The position numbers and the translations under genes were made by a program. Under the pieces are notes generated by a model. The model was not told where the DNA came from. It saw only the letters and a list, made by a program, of their open reading frames with translations, and ran no database searches. Positions 56,406 through 64,000 of a stretch of 64,000 nt of DNA are shown here, piece by piece; within the stretch, counting starts at the first letter, position 1, and each line of letters begins with the position of its first letter. The stretch comes from Rhodoferax sp. (lineage in GTDB: Bacteria > Pseudomonadota > Gammaproteobacteria > Burkholderiales > Burkholderiaceae_C): contig NZ_JADMJN010000005.1 in NCBI RefSeq assembly GCF_018780565.1, forward strand, positions 186,001-250,000, in the 5' to 3' direction.

Positions 56406-59009
56406 CTAGGAAGCCAACGCTTCCAGTAACTCGGTCTCGATCTCGATCTGGGCGCGGTTGTGCTGCAACTCTGCGCCCTGGATCAGAAAGGTGTCGTCCA
56501 CGCGTTCGCCCAGGGTTGCAATCTTGGCCAGCTGGAGATTGATGTTGTGCCTGGCCAGTACGCGTGCCACGCAATACAACAGCCCGACCCGATCGCTCGC
56601 GGAAATATTGAGCAGCCAGCGCTGGGCTTTTTCATCGGGTCTCAGCGTGACCCTTGGCGCGATCGGGAAACTCTTGACGCGTCGGGATACCCGTCCGCGA
56701 CTTGGTGGTGGCAATGGTCCGGTTTGTGCAATAGCCCGCCCCAGCTCGCTCTCCACCATGCTGGTAAGTTCACGGTAGTGGTCTGGGGAACTTGAGGCGA
56801 CGACCTGAAAAGTGTCCAGTGCATAGCCATTCTTGGCCGTGTGAATGCGCGCGTCCAGAATGCTGAAGCCACCCTGGTCAAAATAGCCGCAGATACGGGC
56901 AAACAGGTCCGGCTGGTCGGGTGTGTACACCAGTACCTGCAGGCCTTCACCGACCGGTGACTGGCGGGCGCGCACAATGGATTTCCCCGACCCCATGTGG
57001 CGTGAGAGTTGTCGCGTGTGCCAGGCAATATCTGCCGCGTCGTGGCGCATGAAGTAACCCACATCCAGCGTATCCCACAGGGGCTTGTGGGCTTCAAAGG
57101 GCAGGGCGTGCAAGGCCAGCATCACCAGGGCCTCGCGCTTGCGGGCTTCGACCTCGGCGTCGGGGTCCGGTGCGCGCCCACCCAGGGCGCGCAGGGTCAG
57201 CCGGTACAGGTCTTCCAGCAGCTTGCCCTTCCAGGCATTCCAGACTTTCGGGCTGGTGCCGCGGATGTCGGCCACAGTCAGAAGGTACAGCGCAGTAAGC
57301 TGACGTTCAGTGCCAACGCGTTTGGCAAAGGCTTTGATGATGTCGGGGTCGCTTAAATCTGACTTTTGGGCCACGTGGCTCATGGTCAGATGCTCATTCA
57401 CGATGAATTCGATCAGGCTGGCGTCCTCGCGTTCGATCGCGTGCTGCTTGCAGAAACGCCGAACATCGATGGCACCCAGTTTGGAGTGATCGCCGCCGCG
57501 GCCTTTGGCAATATCGTGAAACAGGGCCGCCACGTAAAGTATCCAGGGCTTGTCCCAGCCCGAGGCGAGTTGGGAGCAAAAGGCGTACTCGTGCGCATGC
57601 TCCACGATAAAGAAACGCCGCACATTGCGCAGCACCATCAGAATGTGTTGGTCCACGGTGTAGACATGGAACAGGTCGTGCTGCATTTGCCCCACAATGC
57701 GGCGAAACACCCACAGGTAACGCCCCAGCACCGAGGTCTGGTTCATCAGCCGCATGGCGTGGGTGATGCCATCGTGCTGCATCAGAATTTTCTTGAAGGT
57801 TTCGCGGTTGACAGGGTCGTTGCGGAACTTGCCGTTCATCAAGTTGCGGGCGTTGTACAGAGCCCGCAGGGTGCGTGCCGACAGCCCTTTCACGCCCACG
57901 GTCGTTTGATAGACCAGAAAGGTTTCCAGAATGGCGTGCGGCTCGCGCTGGTACAGGTCATCGCTGACCACTTCCACCATGCCGGCTTTTTCCAGAAAAC
58001 GTTCATTGATGGGGCGCGGCGCGTGGGTTGACGGATTGAGTCGCTCTTCAATGTTGAGCAGCAGAATCTGGTTGAGCTGGGTTACCGCCTTGGCAGCCCA
58101 GTAGTAGCGGCGCATCAGTGCCTCGCTGGGGCGAATGAAAACGCTCTTTGTTTTCGCATCGGTGTCGGCCGTGGGATTGTCATACCCAAATGATTGCGCC
58201 ACGGCAGTTTGAAGATCAAACACCAGCCGGTCTTCCCGGCGCTGGGCAATCAAGTGCAGGCGCGCCCGGATCAGCCGCAACAGCGCTTCATTGTTTTTGA
58301 GCTGCTTGACCTCAAAGGCGGTGGCCAGTCCGTTCCTGGCCAAGGCATCCCAGTTGCCGCCAAAACCGGCTGCTTTGGCCACCCACAGAATGACCTGCAG
58401 ATCGCGCAAGCCACCGGGGGATTCTTTGCAATTGGGCTCCAGGGAATAGGGCGTATCTTCAAACTTGTTGTGGCGCTGGCGCAGCTCCAGCGTCTTGGCA
58501 ACAAAGAAGGCTTTGGGGTCGATCGCCGAAAAAAATGCTTTCTGAAATCTTGTGAACAGGTCCGCGTTGCCCGTGATCAGCCGCGATTCGATCAGCGAGG
58601 TCTGGATGGTGACGTCACGGCTGGCCTCGTCCAGGCACTCGGTGAGCGTGCGAACGCTGGAGCCAATCTCCAGTCCTGTATCCCAGCAGCTGCCAATAAA
58701 GCCTTCAATCCGGGCCTTGAGTTGCGCGTCTTTGTCTGGTGACTGATCGTCGGGCAGCAACACCAGTACATCGACATCCGAGTAGGGGAAGAGTTCGCCG
58801 CGCCCGAAGCCACCAACGGCGACCAGGGCAAAAGGGGCGGTAAAGCCCGCTTGTTGCCACAGGGCCTGCAACATGCCGTCAGCCAGCACGGAGAGCTTGC
58901 CCAGCGTCGCTTTGACGCCTCGTGTGGATGTGCCACTGGACGCCAGTGACGCCAACAGCGCCGATTTCTCGGCGCGGTATTGGTCACGCAGCGAACGGGA
59001 GTCCGTCAT
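56406..59009 (-). CDS. glnD: PII uridylyltransferase/uridylyl-removing enzyme GlnD
   Basis: Bifunctional nitrogen sensor that uridylylates PII when glutamine is low and removes UMP when it is high. The 867-residue protein has the nucleotidyltransferase motif [15 protein letters not shown] (66-80), an HD domain ([13 protein letters not shown]) and two C-terminal ACT domains (about 690-770 and 800-867). Starts at the ATG at 59009, 8 bases after map. Glutamine-sensing by ACT domains is family knowledge. Confidence 0.96.
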   Translation of the reverse strand: MTDSRSLRDQYRAEKSALLASLASSGTSTRGVKATLGKLSVLADGMLQALWQQAGFTAPFALVAVGGFGRGELFPYSDVDVLVLLPDDQSPDKDAQLKARIEGFIGSCWDTGLEIGSSVRTLTECLDEASRDVTIQTSLIESRLITGNADLFTRFQKAFFSAIDPKAFFVAKTLELRQRHNKFEDTPYSLEPNCKESPGGLRDLQVILWVAKAAGFGGNWDALARNGLATAFEVKQLKNNEALLRLIRARLHLIAQRREDRLVFDLQTAVAQSFGYDNPTADTDAKTKSVFIRPSEALMRRYYWAAKAVTQLNQILLLNIEERLNPSTHAPRPINERFLEKAGMVEVVSDDLYQREPHAILETFLVYQTTVGVKGLSARTLRALYNARNLMNGKFRNDPVNRETFKKILMQHDGITHAMRLMNQTSVLGRYLWVFRRIVGQMQHDLFHVYTVDQHILMVLRNVRRFFIVEHAHEYAFCSQLASGWDKPWILYVAALFHDIAKGRGGDHSKLGAIDVRRFCKQHAIEREDASLIEFIVNEHLTMSHVAQKSDLSDPDIIKAFAKRVGTERQLTALYLLTVADIRGTSPKVWNAWKGKLLEDLYRLTLRALGGRAPDPDAEVEARKREALVMLALHALPFEAHKPLWDTLDVGYFMRHDAADIAWHTRQLSRHMGSGKSIVRARQSPVGEGLQVLVYTPDQPDLFARICGYFDQGGFSILDARIHTAKNGYALDTFQVVASSSPDHYRELTSMVESELGRAIAQTGPLPPPSRGRVSRRVKSFPIAPRVTLRPDEKAQRWLLNISASDRVGLLYCVARVLARHNINLQLAKIATLGERVDDTFLIQGAELQHNRAQIEIETELLEALAS

Positions 59010-59017
59010 GGCGCCTC

Positions 59018-59854
59018 TCAGGCGCTGGCAGTGCTGGCGGCAGCCGGTACAACCTTGGGTACGAAGGCCGGAATGGGTGGGCAGCCCGCCGAGAGGGTCA
59101 GCACCTCATAGCCGGTTTCCGTCACCAGCACGGTATGCTCCCATTGCGCGGACAGCGATCGGTCTTTGGTGACGATGGTCCAGCCGTCGCCCATTTCCTT
59201 GATCTCGCGACGCCCGATGTTGAGCATGGGTTCAATCGTGATCGTCATGCCGGCCTTGAGTTGATCCAGTGTGCCGGGGCGGCCGTAGTGCAGTACCTGC
59301 GGTTCTTCATGGAACTTTTGGCCAATGCCGTGCCCACAAAATTCGCGGACCACGCTGAGGCCGTGACCTTCGGCAAAAGTTTGAATCGCATGGCCAATGT
59401 CACCCAGGTAGGCGCCCGCCTTCACCTTGACGATGCCGTGCCACATGGCGTCGTGCGTCAGGTTGCACAGGCGCTTGGCGGCCACGGACACATCGCCCAC
59501 CATGAACATGCGGCTGGAGTCACCGTGCCAGCCGTCCTTGATGACGGTGACATCCACGTTCACGATATCGCCTTTTTTCAGCGGCTTGTCGTTCGGAATG
59601 CCGTGGCACACCTGATGGTTGATCGAAGTGCAGATGGCTTTGGGGTAGGGGTTGTGGCCCGAGGGTGCGTAGTTCAGCGGTGCCGAGATGGCGTGCTGCA
59701 CTTGGGTGGTGTATTCGTCGGCCAGTTTGTCCAGCTCATTGGTCGTGATGCCGGGTTTGACGAAAGGGGCCAGATAGTCCAGCAGTTCGGCGGCCAGACG
59801 GCCCGCCACGCGCATTCCCGCAACGCCTTCAGCGTCTTTGTAAGTGATAGTCAT
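59018..59854 (-). CDS. map: Type I methionine aminopeptidase
   Basis: Removes the N-terminal Met from nascent proteins after deformylation, which links it functionally to def in this window. The 278-residue protein has the metal ligands: two Asp in [19 protein letters not shown], His in [13 protein letters not shown], Glu in TIEPML and Glu near WEHTV. It also has a short Ala-rich C-terminal tail. Starts at the ATG at 59854; glnD follows. Confidence 0.96.
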   Translation of the reverse strand: MTITYKDAEGVAGMRVAGRLAAELLDYLAPFVKPGITTNELDKLADEYTTQVQHAISAPLNYAPSGHNPYPKAICTSINHQVCHGIPNDKPLKKGDIVNVDVTVIKDGWHGDSSRMFMVGDVSVAAKRLCNLTHDAMWHGIVKVKAGAYLGDIGHAIQTFAEGHGLSVVREFCGHGIGQKFHEEPQVLHYGRPGTLDQLKAGMTITIEPMLNIGRREIKEMGDGWTIVTKDRSLSAQWEHTVLVTETGYEVLTLSAGCPPIPAFVPKVVPAAASTASA

Positions 59855-60002
59855 GGAGTCAATTATCCCATTGACGCCACTTTTCTGCGGGAGGTCGGTG
59901 CGACGGACAGGTAAAATCTAGGGTTTTCACGGACAGGCCCAGTCAGCGCCTGCGCCATGAGCCGATCGTCAACCCAGTCAGCTATCCATTTCAGGCCCTA
60001 AA

Positions 60003-63000
60003 GTGACCCTGCATATCACCCAAATCGAGGGCGGCAGCGCTCTCAGCAGTTTCCGTGTCCAGCAGTTATTGCCGGGCCTGCAAGCCATTCACGACAAGAT
60101 CAACGGTATCGCCGCACGCTTTGTGCATCTGGTCACGTCGGACACCTCTCCCTCGCCGGCACTCGCGGACCAGTTGGCGGCCTTACTCACCTACGGCGAC
60201 CCCTATGTCGGGTCCACAGAGGGCCCGCTGGTGGTGGTTTCTCCGCGCTTTGGCACCGTATCACCCTGGGCCTCCAAAGCCACCGACATTGCCCACAACT
60301 GCGGTTTGAACGTCAGGCGGGTCGAGCGGGTGATCGAATACCGCATCAGCCTTAAAAGCGGCCTGTTGAGCAAGTCCACTTTGTCTGATGTGCAACTGGC
60401 CCGGATCGGCGAATTGCTGCACGATCGCATGACCGAAAGCGTGATGTTTGACCGCACTTCGGCTTGCGGTTTGTTTACAGAATTGCACCCCGCACCCATG
60501 GCCCACGTGGATGTGCTGGGCGGTGGCAAGGCGGCGCTGGAAGCCGCCAACACCCAGTTTGGCCTGGCCCTGGCCGCCGATGAGATTGACTACTTGGTGC
60601 AGGCCTTCACTCAGTTGAAGCGCAATCCGACGGACGTGGAACTGATGATGTTCGCGCAGGCCAACAGCGAGCACTGCCGGCACAAGATTTTCAACGCCCA
60701 GTTCACCATTGATGGCGTGGCGCAGGACCAGAGCATGTTTGGCATGATCCGCCACACGCACCAGACCAACCCGCAGCACATGCTGGTGGCGTACTCGGAC
60801 AACGCCTCGGTGATGGAAGGTGCCCAGGTGGAGCGTTTTGTGGCCAAGGCAGCAAATTCCGCTGCTGGCCCTCGTGGAATAAGCTCGGCCAGCTATCAAA
60901 AAAATAGTGCAACAAATCACATCTTGATGAAGGTGGAAACCCACAACCACCCGACGGCCATTTCTCCTTTCCCTGGTGCGTCTACCGGTGCCGGTGGTGA
61001 GATTCGCGACGAGGGTGCCACCGGGCGCGGCTCCAAGCCCAAGGCGGGCCTGACCGGCTTTACCGTGTCCACGCTGCGTTTTGATGAGGCGCAGTCTGGC
61101 TACGGTAAGCCCGGTCACATTGCCAGCCCCTTGCAGATCATGATCGAAGGTCCGCTGGGCGGTGCTGCGTTCAACAACGAATTTGGCCGGCCCAATTTGC
61201 TGGGTTATTTCCGGGAGTACGAGCAGAGTGTTTCGTACCGTGCAGCCGCTGGGCAGGATGTGCAGCAGGAGCAGCGCGGCTACCACAAGCCGATCATGAT
61301 CGCCGGTGGCCTGGGCGTGATTGACGCCACGCAGACCCACAAGATCGAGTTTCCTGCGGGCAGCCTGCTGATCCAGCTGGGTGGCCCCGGCATGCGCATC
61401 GGCATGGGCGGCAGTGCGGCCAGCTCCATGGCGACGGGCGCCAATGCGGCTGAGCTTGACTTTGATTCGGTACAGCGCGGCAACCCGGAGATCGAGCGCC
61501 GTGCGCAAGAGGTCATCAACCAATGCTGGATTCAGGGCGCGGCCAACCCCATTCTGGCGATCCACGACGTGGGTGCCGGTGGCCTGAGCAATGCCTTCCC
61601 CGAGCTGACCAACGATGCCGGGCGCGGAGCCCGCTTCGATTTGCGCGCCGTGCCGTTGGAAGAATCTGGCATGGCCCCCAAGGAAATCTGGTGCAACGAG
61701 AGTCAGGAACGCTATGTGCTGGCGATTGCGCCGGAATCGCTGGAGGGCTTTCGTGCCCTGTGCGAACGCGAGCGCTGCCCGTTTGCGGTGGTCGGCGTGG
61801 CCACGCAGGAGCGTCAACTGGAATTGGCTGACGCGGGTAACGAATCACCCGTCAACATGCCCATGAACGTGCTGCTGGGCAAGCCGCCCAAGATGCACCG
61901 GGATGTGAAAACGGTGGCGCGCAGTTTCAGCCCCGTTGATCTGACCGGTGTCGATCTGCAGAAAGCTTGCATTGACGTGTTGGCCAGCCCCACCGTGGCG
62001 TCCAAGCGTTTCCTCATCACTATTGGCGACCGCACCGTGGGTGGCCTGAGCCATCGCGACCAGATGGTGGGCCCCTGGCAGGTGCCGGTGGCCGATTGCG
62101 CCGTGACGCTGGCCGATTTCAAGGGCTTCGCAGGTGAGGCCATGAGCATGGGCGAGCGCACGCCGTTGGCCACCGTGAACGCACCGGCATCGGGCCGCAT
62201 GGCGGTGGCGGAAGCCATCACCAATTTGCTCGCTGCACCGATCGAGTTGTCGCGTGTCAAACTGTCGGCCAACTGGATGGCCGCCTGCGGCGAGCCCGGT
62301 GAAGATGCGGCGTTGTACGCCACCGTCAAGGCCGTGGGTCTGGAGCTGTGCCCCGCGTTGGGTATCTCGATTCCGGTGGGTAAAGATTCCCTGTCCATGC
62401 GCACGCAGTGGAAGGATGAGCAGGGCGCCAAGAAGGTGACCTCGCCCGTCTCCCTGATCGTGACGGCGTTTGCCACACTGGCCGATGTGCGCGGCACCCT
62501 GACGCCGCAACTGAACGCCAGCGAGGACACCACACTGCTGCTGGTGGACTTGGGCCGTGGCCAGAACCGCATGGGCGGCAGCATGCTGGCGCAGACGCTG
62601 GGGCAACTGGGTGACCAGGTGCCCGATCTGGACCACCCGCAAGATCTGGTGAACCTGGTCAAGGCCGTCAACGCCTTGCGCGCGCAGGGGCAGATTTTGG
62701 CCTATCACGACCGTAGCGATGGCGGCCTGTTTGCCTCGGTATGCGAGATGGCTTTTGCCGGTCATGTGGGCGTGGCCCTGAATGTGGACATGCTGGTCAC
62801 CGAAGGCGACGGCATTACCGATAGCCGCGCTGACCATGGCGACAGCAAGAACTGGGCAGGGCAGGTGAGCGCACGGCGCGACGAACTCACCCTCAAAGCC
62901 CTGTTTAACGAAGAACTGGGCGTGGTGCTGCAGGTTCGCACCGCACAGCGCGGTGACGTCATTCAGACTTTGCGCGAGCACGGCTTGAGCAAATACAGCC

Positions 63001-64000
63001 ATGAGATCGGAAAGACCCGCCCGTTGGACTCGACCGTGGCGATGGGTGTCGGCGAAGTGCAGGTCTGGCGCGATGCCAAGGCCGTGTTCTCGGCCAAGCT
63101 GCAGGACCTGCACCAGGTCTGGGATAGCACCAGCTGGAAGATCTGCCAGCAGCGCGACAACCCGGCCTGCGCCGACGCCGAGCACGCTGCTGCCGGTGAG
63201 CCGTCGGACCCCGGCATGCACCTGCATTGCGTGCCAAATCAGGCTGCGGCCGCCGTATCATCTGCGCAAGATGCTTCTAAATCAATAGCAAGTCCAGCGC
63301 TCATGCTGTCCCGCCCCAAAGTGGCAGTGTTGCGCGAGCAGGGCGTCAACTCGCATGTGGAAATGGCCTATGCCTTTACCGAAGCGGGTTTTGAAGCCTT
63401 TGACGTGCACATGACCGACCTGCAAAGTGGCCGCGCCAACCTGGCTGACTTCAAGGGCGTGGTGGCCTGCGGTGGTTTCAGCTACGGCGACACGCTGGGT
63501 GCCGGCATTGGCTGGGCTCGCTCCATCACCTTCAATGCCGTTTTGGCCGACCAGTTCAAGGCTTTCTTCGGTCGCACTGACACCTTTGGTTTGGGCGTGT
63601 GCAATGGTTGCCAGATGTTTGCCGAGCTGGCCGACATCATTCCGGGCGCACAAGATTGGCCGCGCTTCACGACCAACCAGAGCGAACGCTTCGAGGCACG
63701 GTTGAGCATGGTGGAGGTGCTGGAGTCCCCTTCGCTGTTCTTCAAGGGCATGGCCGGCAACCGCTTGCCGATTGCTGTGGCGCACGGCGAGGGCTACGCC
63801 AACTTCAAGTACCGGGGCAATGCCGACAAAGCCATCGCCGCCATGCGCTTCACCGACAACCATGGGGCTGCGACCGAGGCTTATCCGTTTAATCCGAACG
63901 GCAGTCCCGGCGGCCTGACGGCGGTAACCACGGCCGACGGACGCTTCACCGCCATGATGCCCCACCCCGAGCGCGTGTTTCGCAACATCCAGATGAGTTG
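60003..64000 (+). CDS. purL: Phosphoribosylformylglycinamidine synthase PurL (C-terminus off the window)
   Basis: Long-form FGAM synthase that makes formylglycinamidine ribonucleotide from FGAR, glutamine and ATP in purine synthesis. It starts with GTG at 60003 ([14 protein letters not shown], the usual start). The order is a PurS-like N-terminal domain, a FGAM-synthase core with [12 protein letters not shown] and [18 protein letters not shown], a second core half (GKDSLSMR), and a C-terminal glutaminase from about residue 1100 with catalytic Cys in GVCNGCQMF and His/Glu in PHPERVF. About 1332 codons are in the window; only about 10-20 are missing. Two repeat-like motifs lie in frame, in a surface loop and the linker to the glutaminase. 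A TAAAAT hexamer at 59912-59917 could be a -10. Confidence 0.95.
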   Translation, partial: MTLHITQIEGGSALSSFRVQQLLPGLQAIHDKINGIAARFVHLVTSDTSPSPALADQLAALLTYGDPYVGSTEGPLVVVSPRFGTVSPWASKATDIAHNCGLNVRRVERVIEYRISLKSGLLSKSTLSDVQLARIGELLHDRMTESVMFDRTSACGLFTELHPAPMAHVDVLGGGKAALEAANTQFGLALAADEIDYLVQAFTQLKRNPTDVELMMFAQANSEHCRHKIFNAQFTIDGVAQDQSMFGMIRHTHQTNPQHMLVAYSDNASVMEGAQVERFVAKAANSAAGPRGISSASYQKNSATNHILMKVETHNHPTAISPFPGASTGAGGEIRDEGATGRGSKPKAGLTGFTVSTLRFDEAQSGYGKPGHIASPLQIMIEGPLGGAAFNNEFGRPNLLGYFREYEQSVSYRAAAGQDVQQEQRGYHKPIMIAGGLGVIDATQTHKIEFPAGSLLIQLGGPGMRIGMGGSAASSMATGANAAELDFDSVQRGNPEIERRAQEVINQCWIQGAANPILAIHDVGAGGLSNAFPELTNDAGRGARFDLRAVPLEESGMAPKEIWCNESQERYVLAIAPESLEGFRALCERERCPFAVVGVATQERQLELADAGNESPVNMPMNVLLGKPPKMHRDVKTVARSFSPVDLTGVDLQKACIDVLASPTVASKRFLITIGDRTVGGLSHRDQMVGPWQVPVADCAVTLADFKGFAGEAMSMGERTPLATVNAPASGRMAVAEAITNLLAAPIELSRVKLSANWMAACGEPGEDAALYATVKAVGLELCPALGISIPVGKDSLSMRTQWKDEQGAKKVTSPVSLIVTAFATLADVRGTLTPQLNASEDTTLLLVDLGRGQNRMGGSMLAQTLGQLGDQVPDLDHPQDLVNLVKAVNALRAQGQILAYHDRSDGGLFASVCEMAFAGHVGVALNVDMLVTEGDGITDSRADHGDSKNWAGQVSARRDELTLKALFNEELGVVLQVRTAQRGDVIQTLREHGLSKYSHEIGKTRPLDSTVAMGVGEVQVWRDAKAVFSAKLQDLHQVWDSTSWKICQQRDNPACADAEHAAAGEPSDPGMHLHCVPNQAAAAVSSAQDASKSIASPALMLSRPKVAVLREQGVNSHVEMAYAFTEAGFEAFDVHMTDLQSGRANLADFKGVVACGGFSYGDTLGAGIGWARSITFNAVLADQFKAFFGRTDTFGLGVCNGCQMFAELADIIPGAQDWPRFTTNQSERFEARLSMVEVLESPSLFFKGMAGNRLPIAVAHGEGYANFKYRGNADKAIAAMRFTDNHGAATEAYPFNPNGSPGGLTAVTTADGRFTAMMPHPERVFRNIQMS
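60891..60910. repeat. Inverted-repeat motif inside purL (loop before [10 protein letters not shown])
   Basis: AGCTATCAAAAAAATAGTGC encodes part of the loop SYQKNSATN just before the conserved [10 protein letters not shown] motif. It has GCTAT and ATAG half-sites seven bases apart, like the copy in the malonyl-CoA decarboxylase gene, and keeps the frame. Confidence 0.55.
63280..63305. repeat. Repeat-like motif in the purL linker before the glutaminase domain
   Basis: AATCAATAGCA followed by AGTCCAGCGCTCATG encodes KSIASPALM, just before the glutaminase domain ([15 protein letters not shown]). It resembles the ATAGC element plus the adjoining GCGCT part. It sits in the variable linker and keeps the frame. 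Confidence 0.45.

Noticed and set aside
60261..61817. 518-residue minus-strand open frame inside purL
   Set aside because: Antisense shadow of purL, whose conserved motifs run through the whole stretch on the plus strand; the product shows no domain.
61845..63227. 460-residue minus-strand open frame inside purL
   Set aside because: Antisense shadow of purL with low-complexity His/Gln/Gly-rich content.

Overview
The window reads as a chromosomal segment of a betaproteobacterium in Burkholderiales, most likely Comamonadaceae (Rhodoferax/Polaromonas-like). This rests on gene content and order (smc-zipA-ligA; a cco cluster with fnr and hemN; Bug-type binding proteins; a small Trp-rich TIGR04438-type protein) and on short GCTAT/ATAGC inverted-repeat motifs of a kind I associate with that family. 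No sequence search was possible, so the taxonomy is inference. Coding density is very high, no gap exceeds 300 bases, and I see no tRNA, rRNA, CRISPR array, insertion sequence or prophage. Two genes run off the window: yheS at the left edge and purL at the right edge.

Left part (1-10.2 kb, mostly minus strand): a tightly packed dapC-dapD-pilU-dapE-prmB-yheS run combines lysine/diaminopimelate synthesis with a type IV pilus retraction ATPase, a ribosomal-protein methyltransferase and an ABC-F factor. Next come a 51-residue Cys-rich protein, murI coupled to a class I fumarase, and a UPF0114 membrane protein. From 10.4 to 16.8 kb lie acs, a small cytochrome c, a Trp-rich small protein, ilvD with a divergent LysR regulator, and lgt. 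Two bidirectional intrinsic terminators separate the converging genes.

16.8-22.6 kb is a malonate-use operon: a GntR regulator preceded by a perfect 32-bp palindrome, malonyl-CoA decarboxylase, a Bug/TctC binding protein, an enoyl-CoA hydratase-like protein and malonyl-CoA synthetase. 22.6-28.4 kb is a signalling unit: a FIST-domain sensor (NosP-like), a hybrid histidine kinase with PAS, two receiver and HPt domains, and an HD-GYP response regulator. This resembles the NosP/NahK nitric-oxide pathway with a c-di-GMP phosphodiesterase as output.

28.5-41 kb is a microaerobic respiration block: uspA divergent from ccoI-ccoS-ccoN-ccoO-ccoQ-ccoP-ccoG-ccoH plus an unknown membrane protein, then fnr divergent from hemN, a TauE/SafE-family protein and a GAF-GGDEF diguanylate cyclase. 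FNR-type boxes (TTGAY-N4-RTCAA) sit in front of uspA/ccoI, ccoN and fnr/hemN. A fourth box sits in front of a three-gene MacAB/DevBCA-like exporter (41-45.3 kb), suggesting that exporter belongs to the same oxygen regulon.

45.4-64 kb is housekeeping: dusA, a DMT permease, smc-zipA-ligA, a DUF454 protein, def, a CadR/PbrR-type regulator with its divergent cation-efflux gene and MerR-type promoter, glnD, map and purL. The less ordinary observations are the symmetric FNR promoter, the FNR-driven exporter, the GntR palindrome, the FNR-like cysteine motif in the 51-residue protein, and repeat-like fragments lying in frame inside several essential genes.
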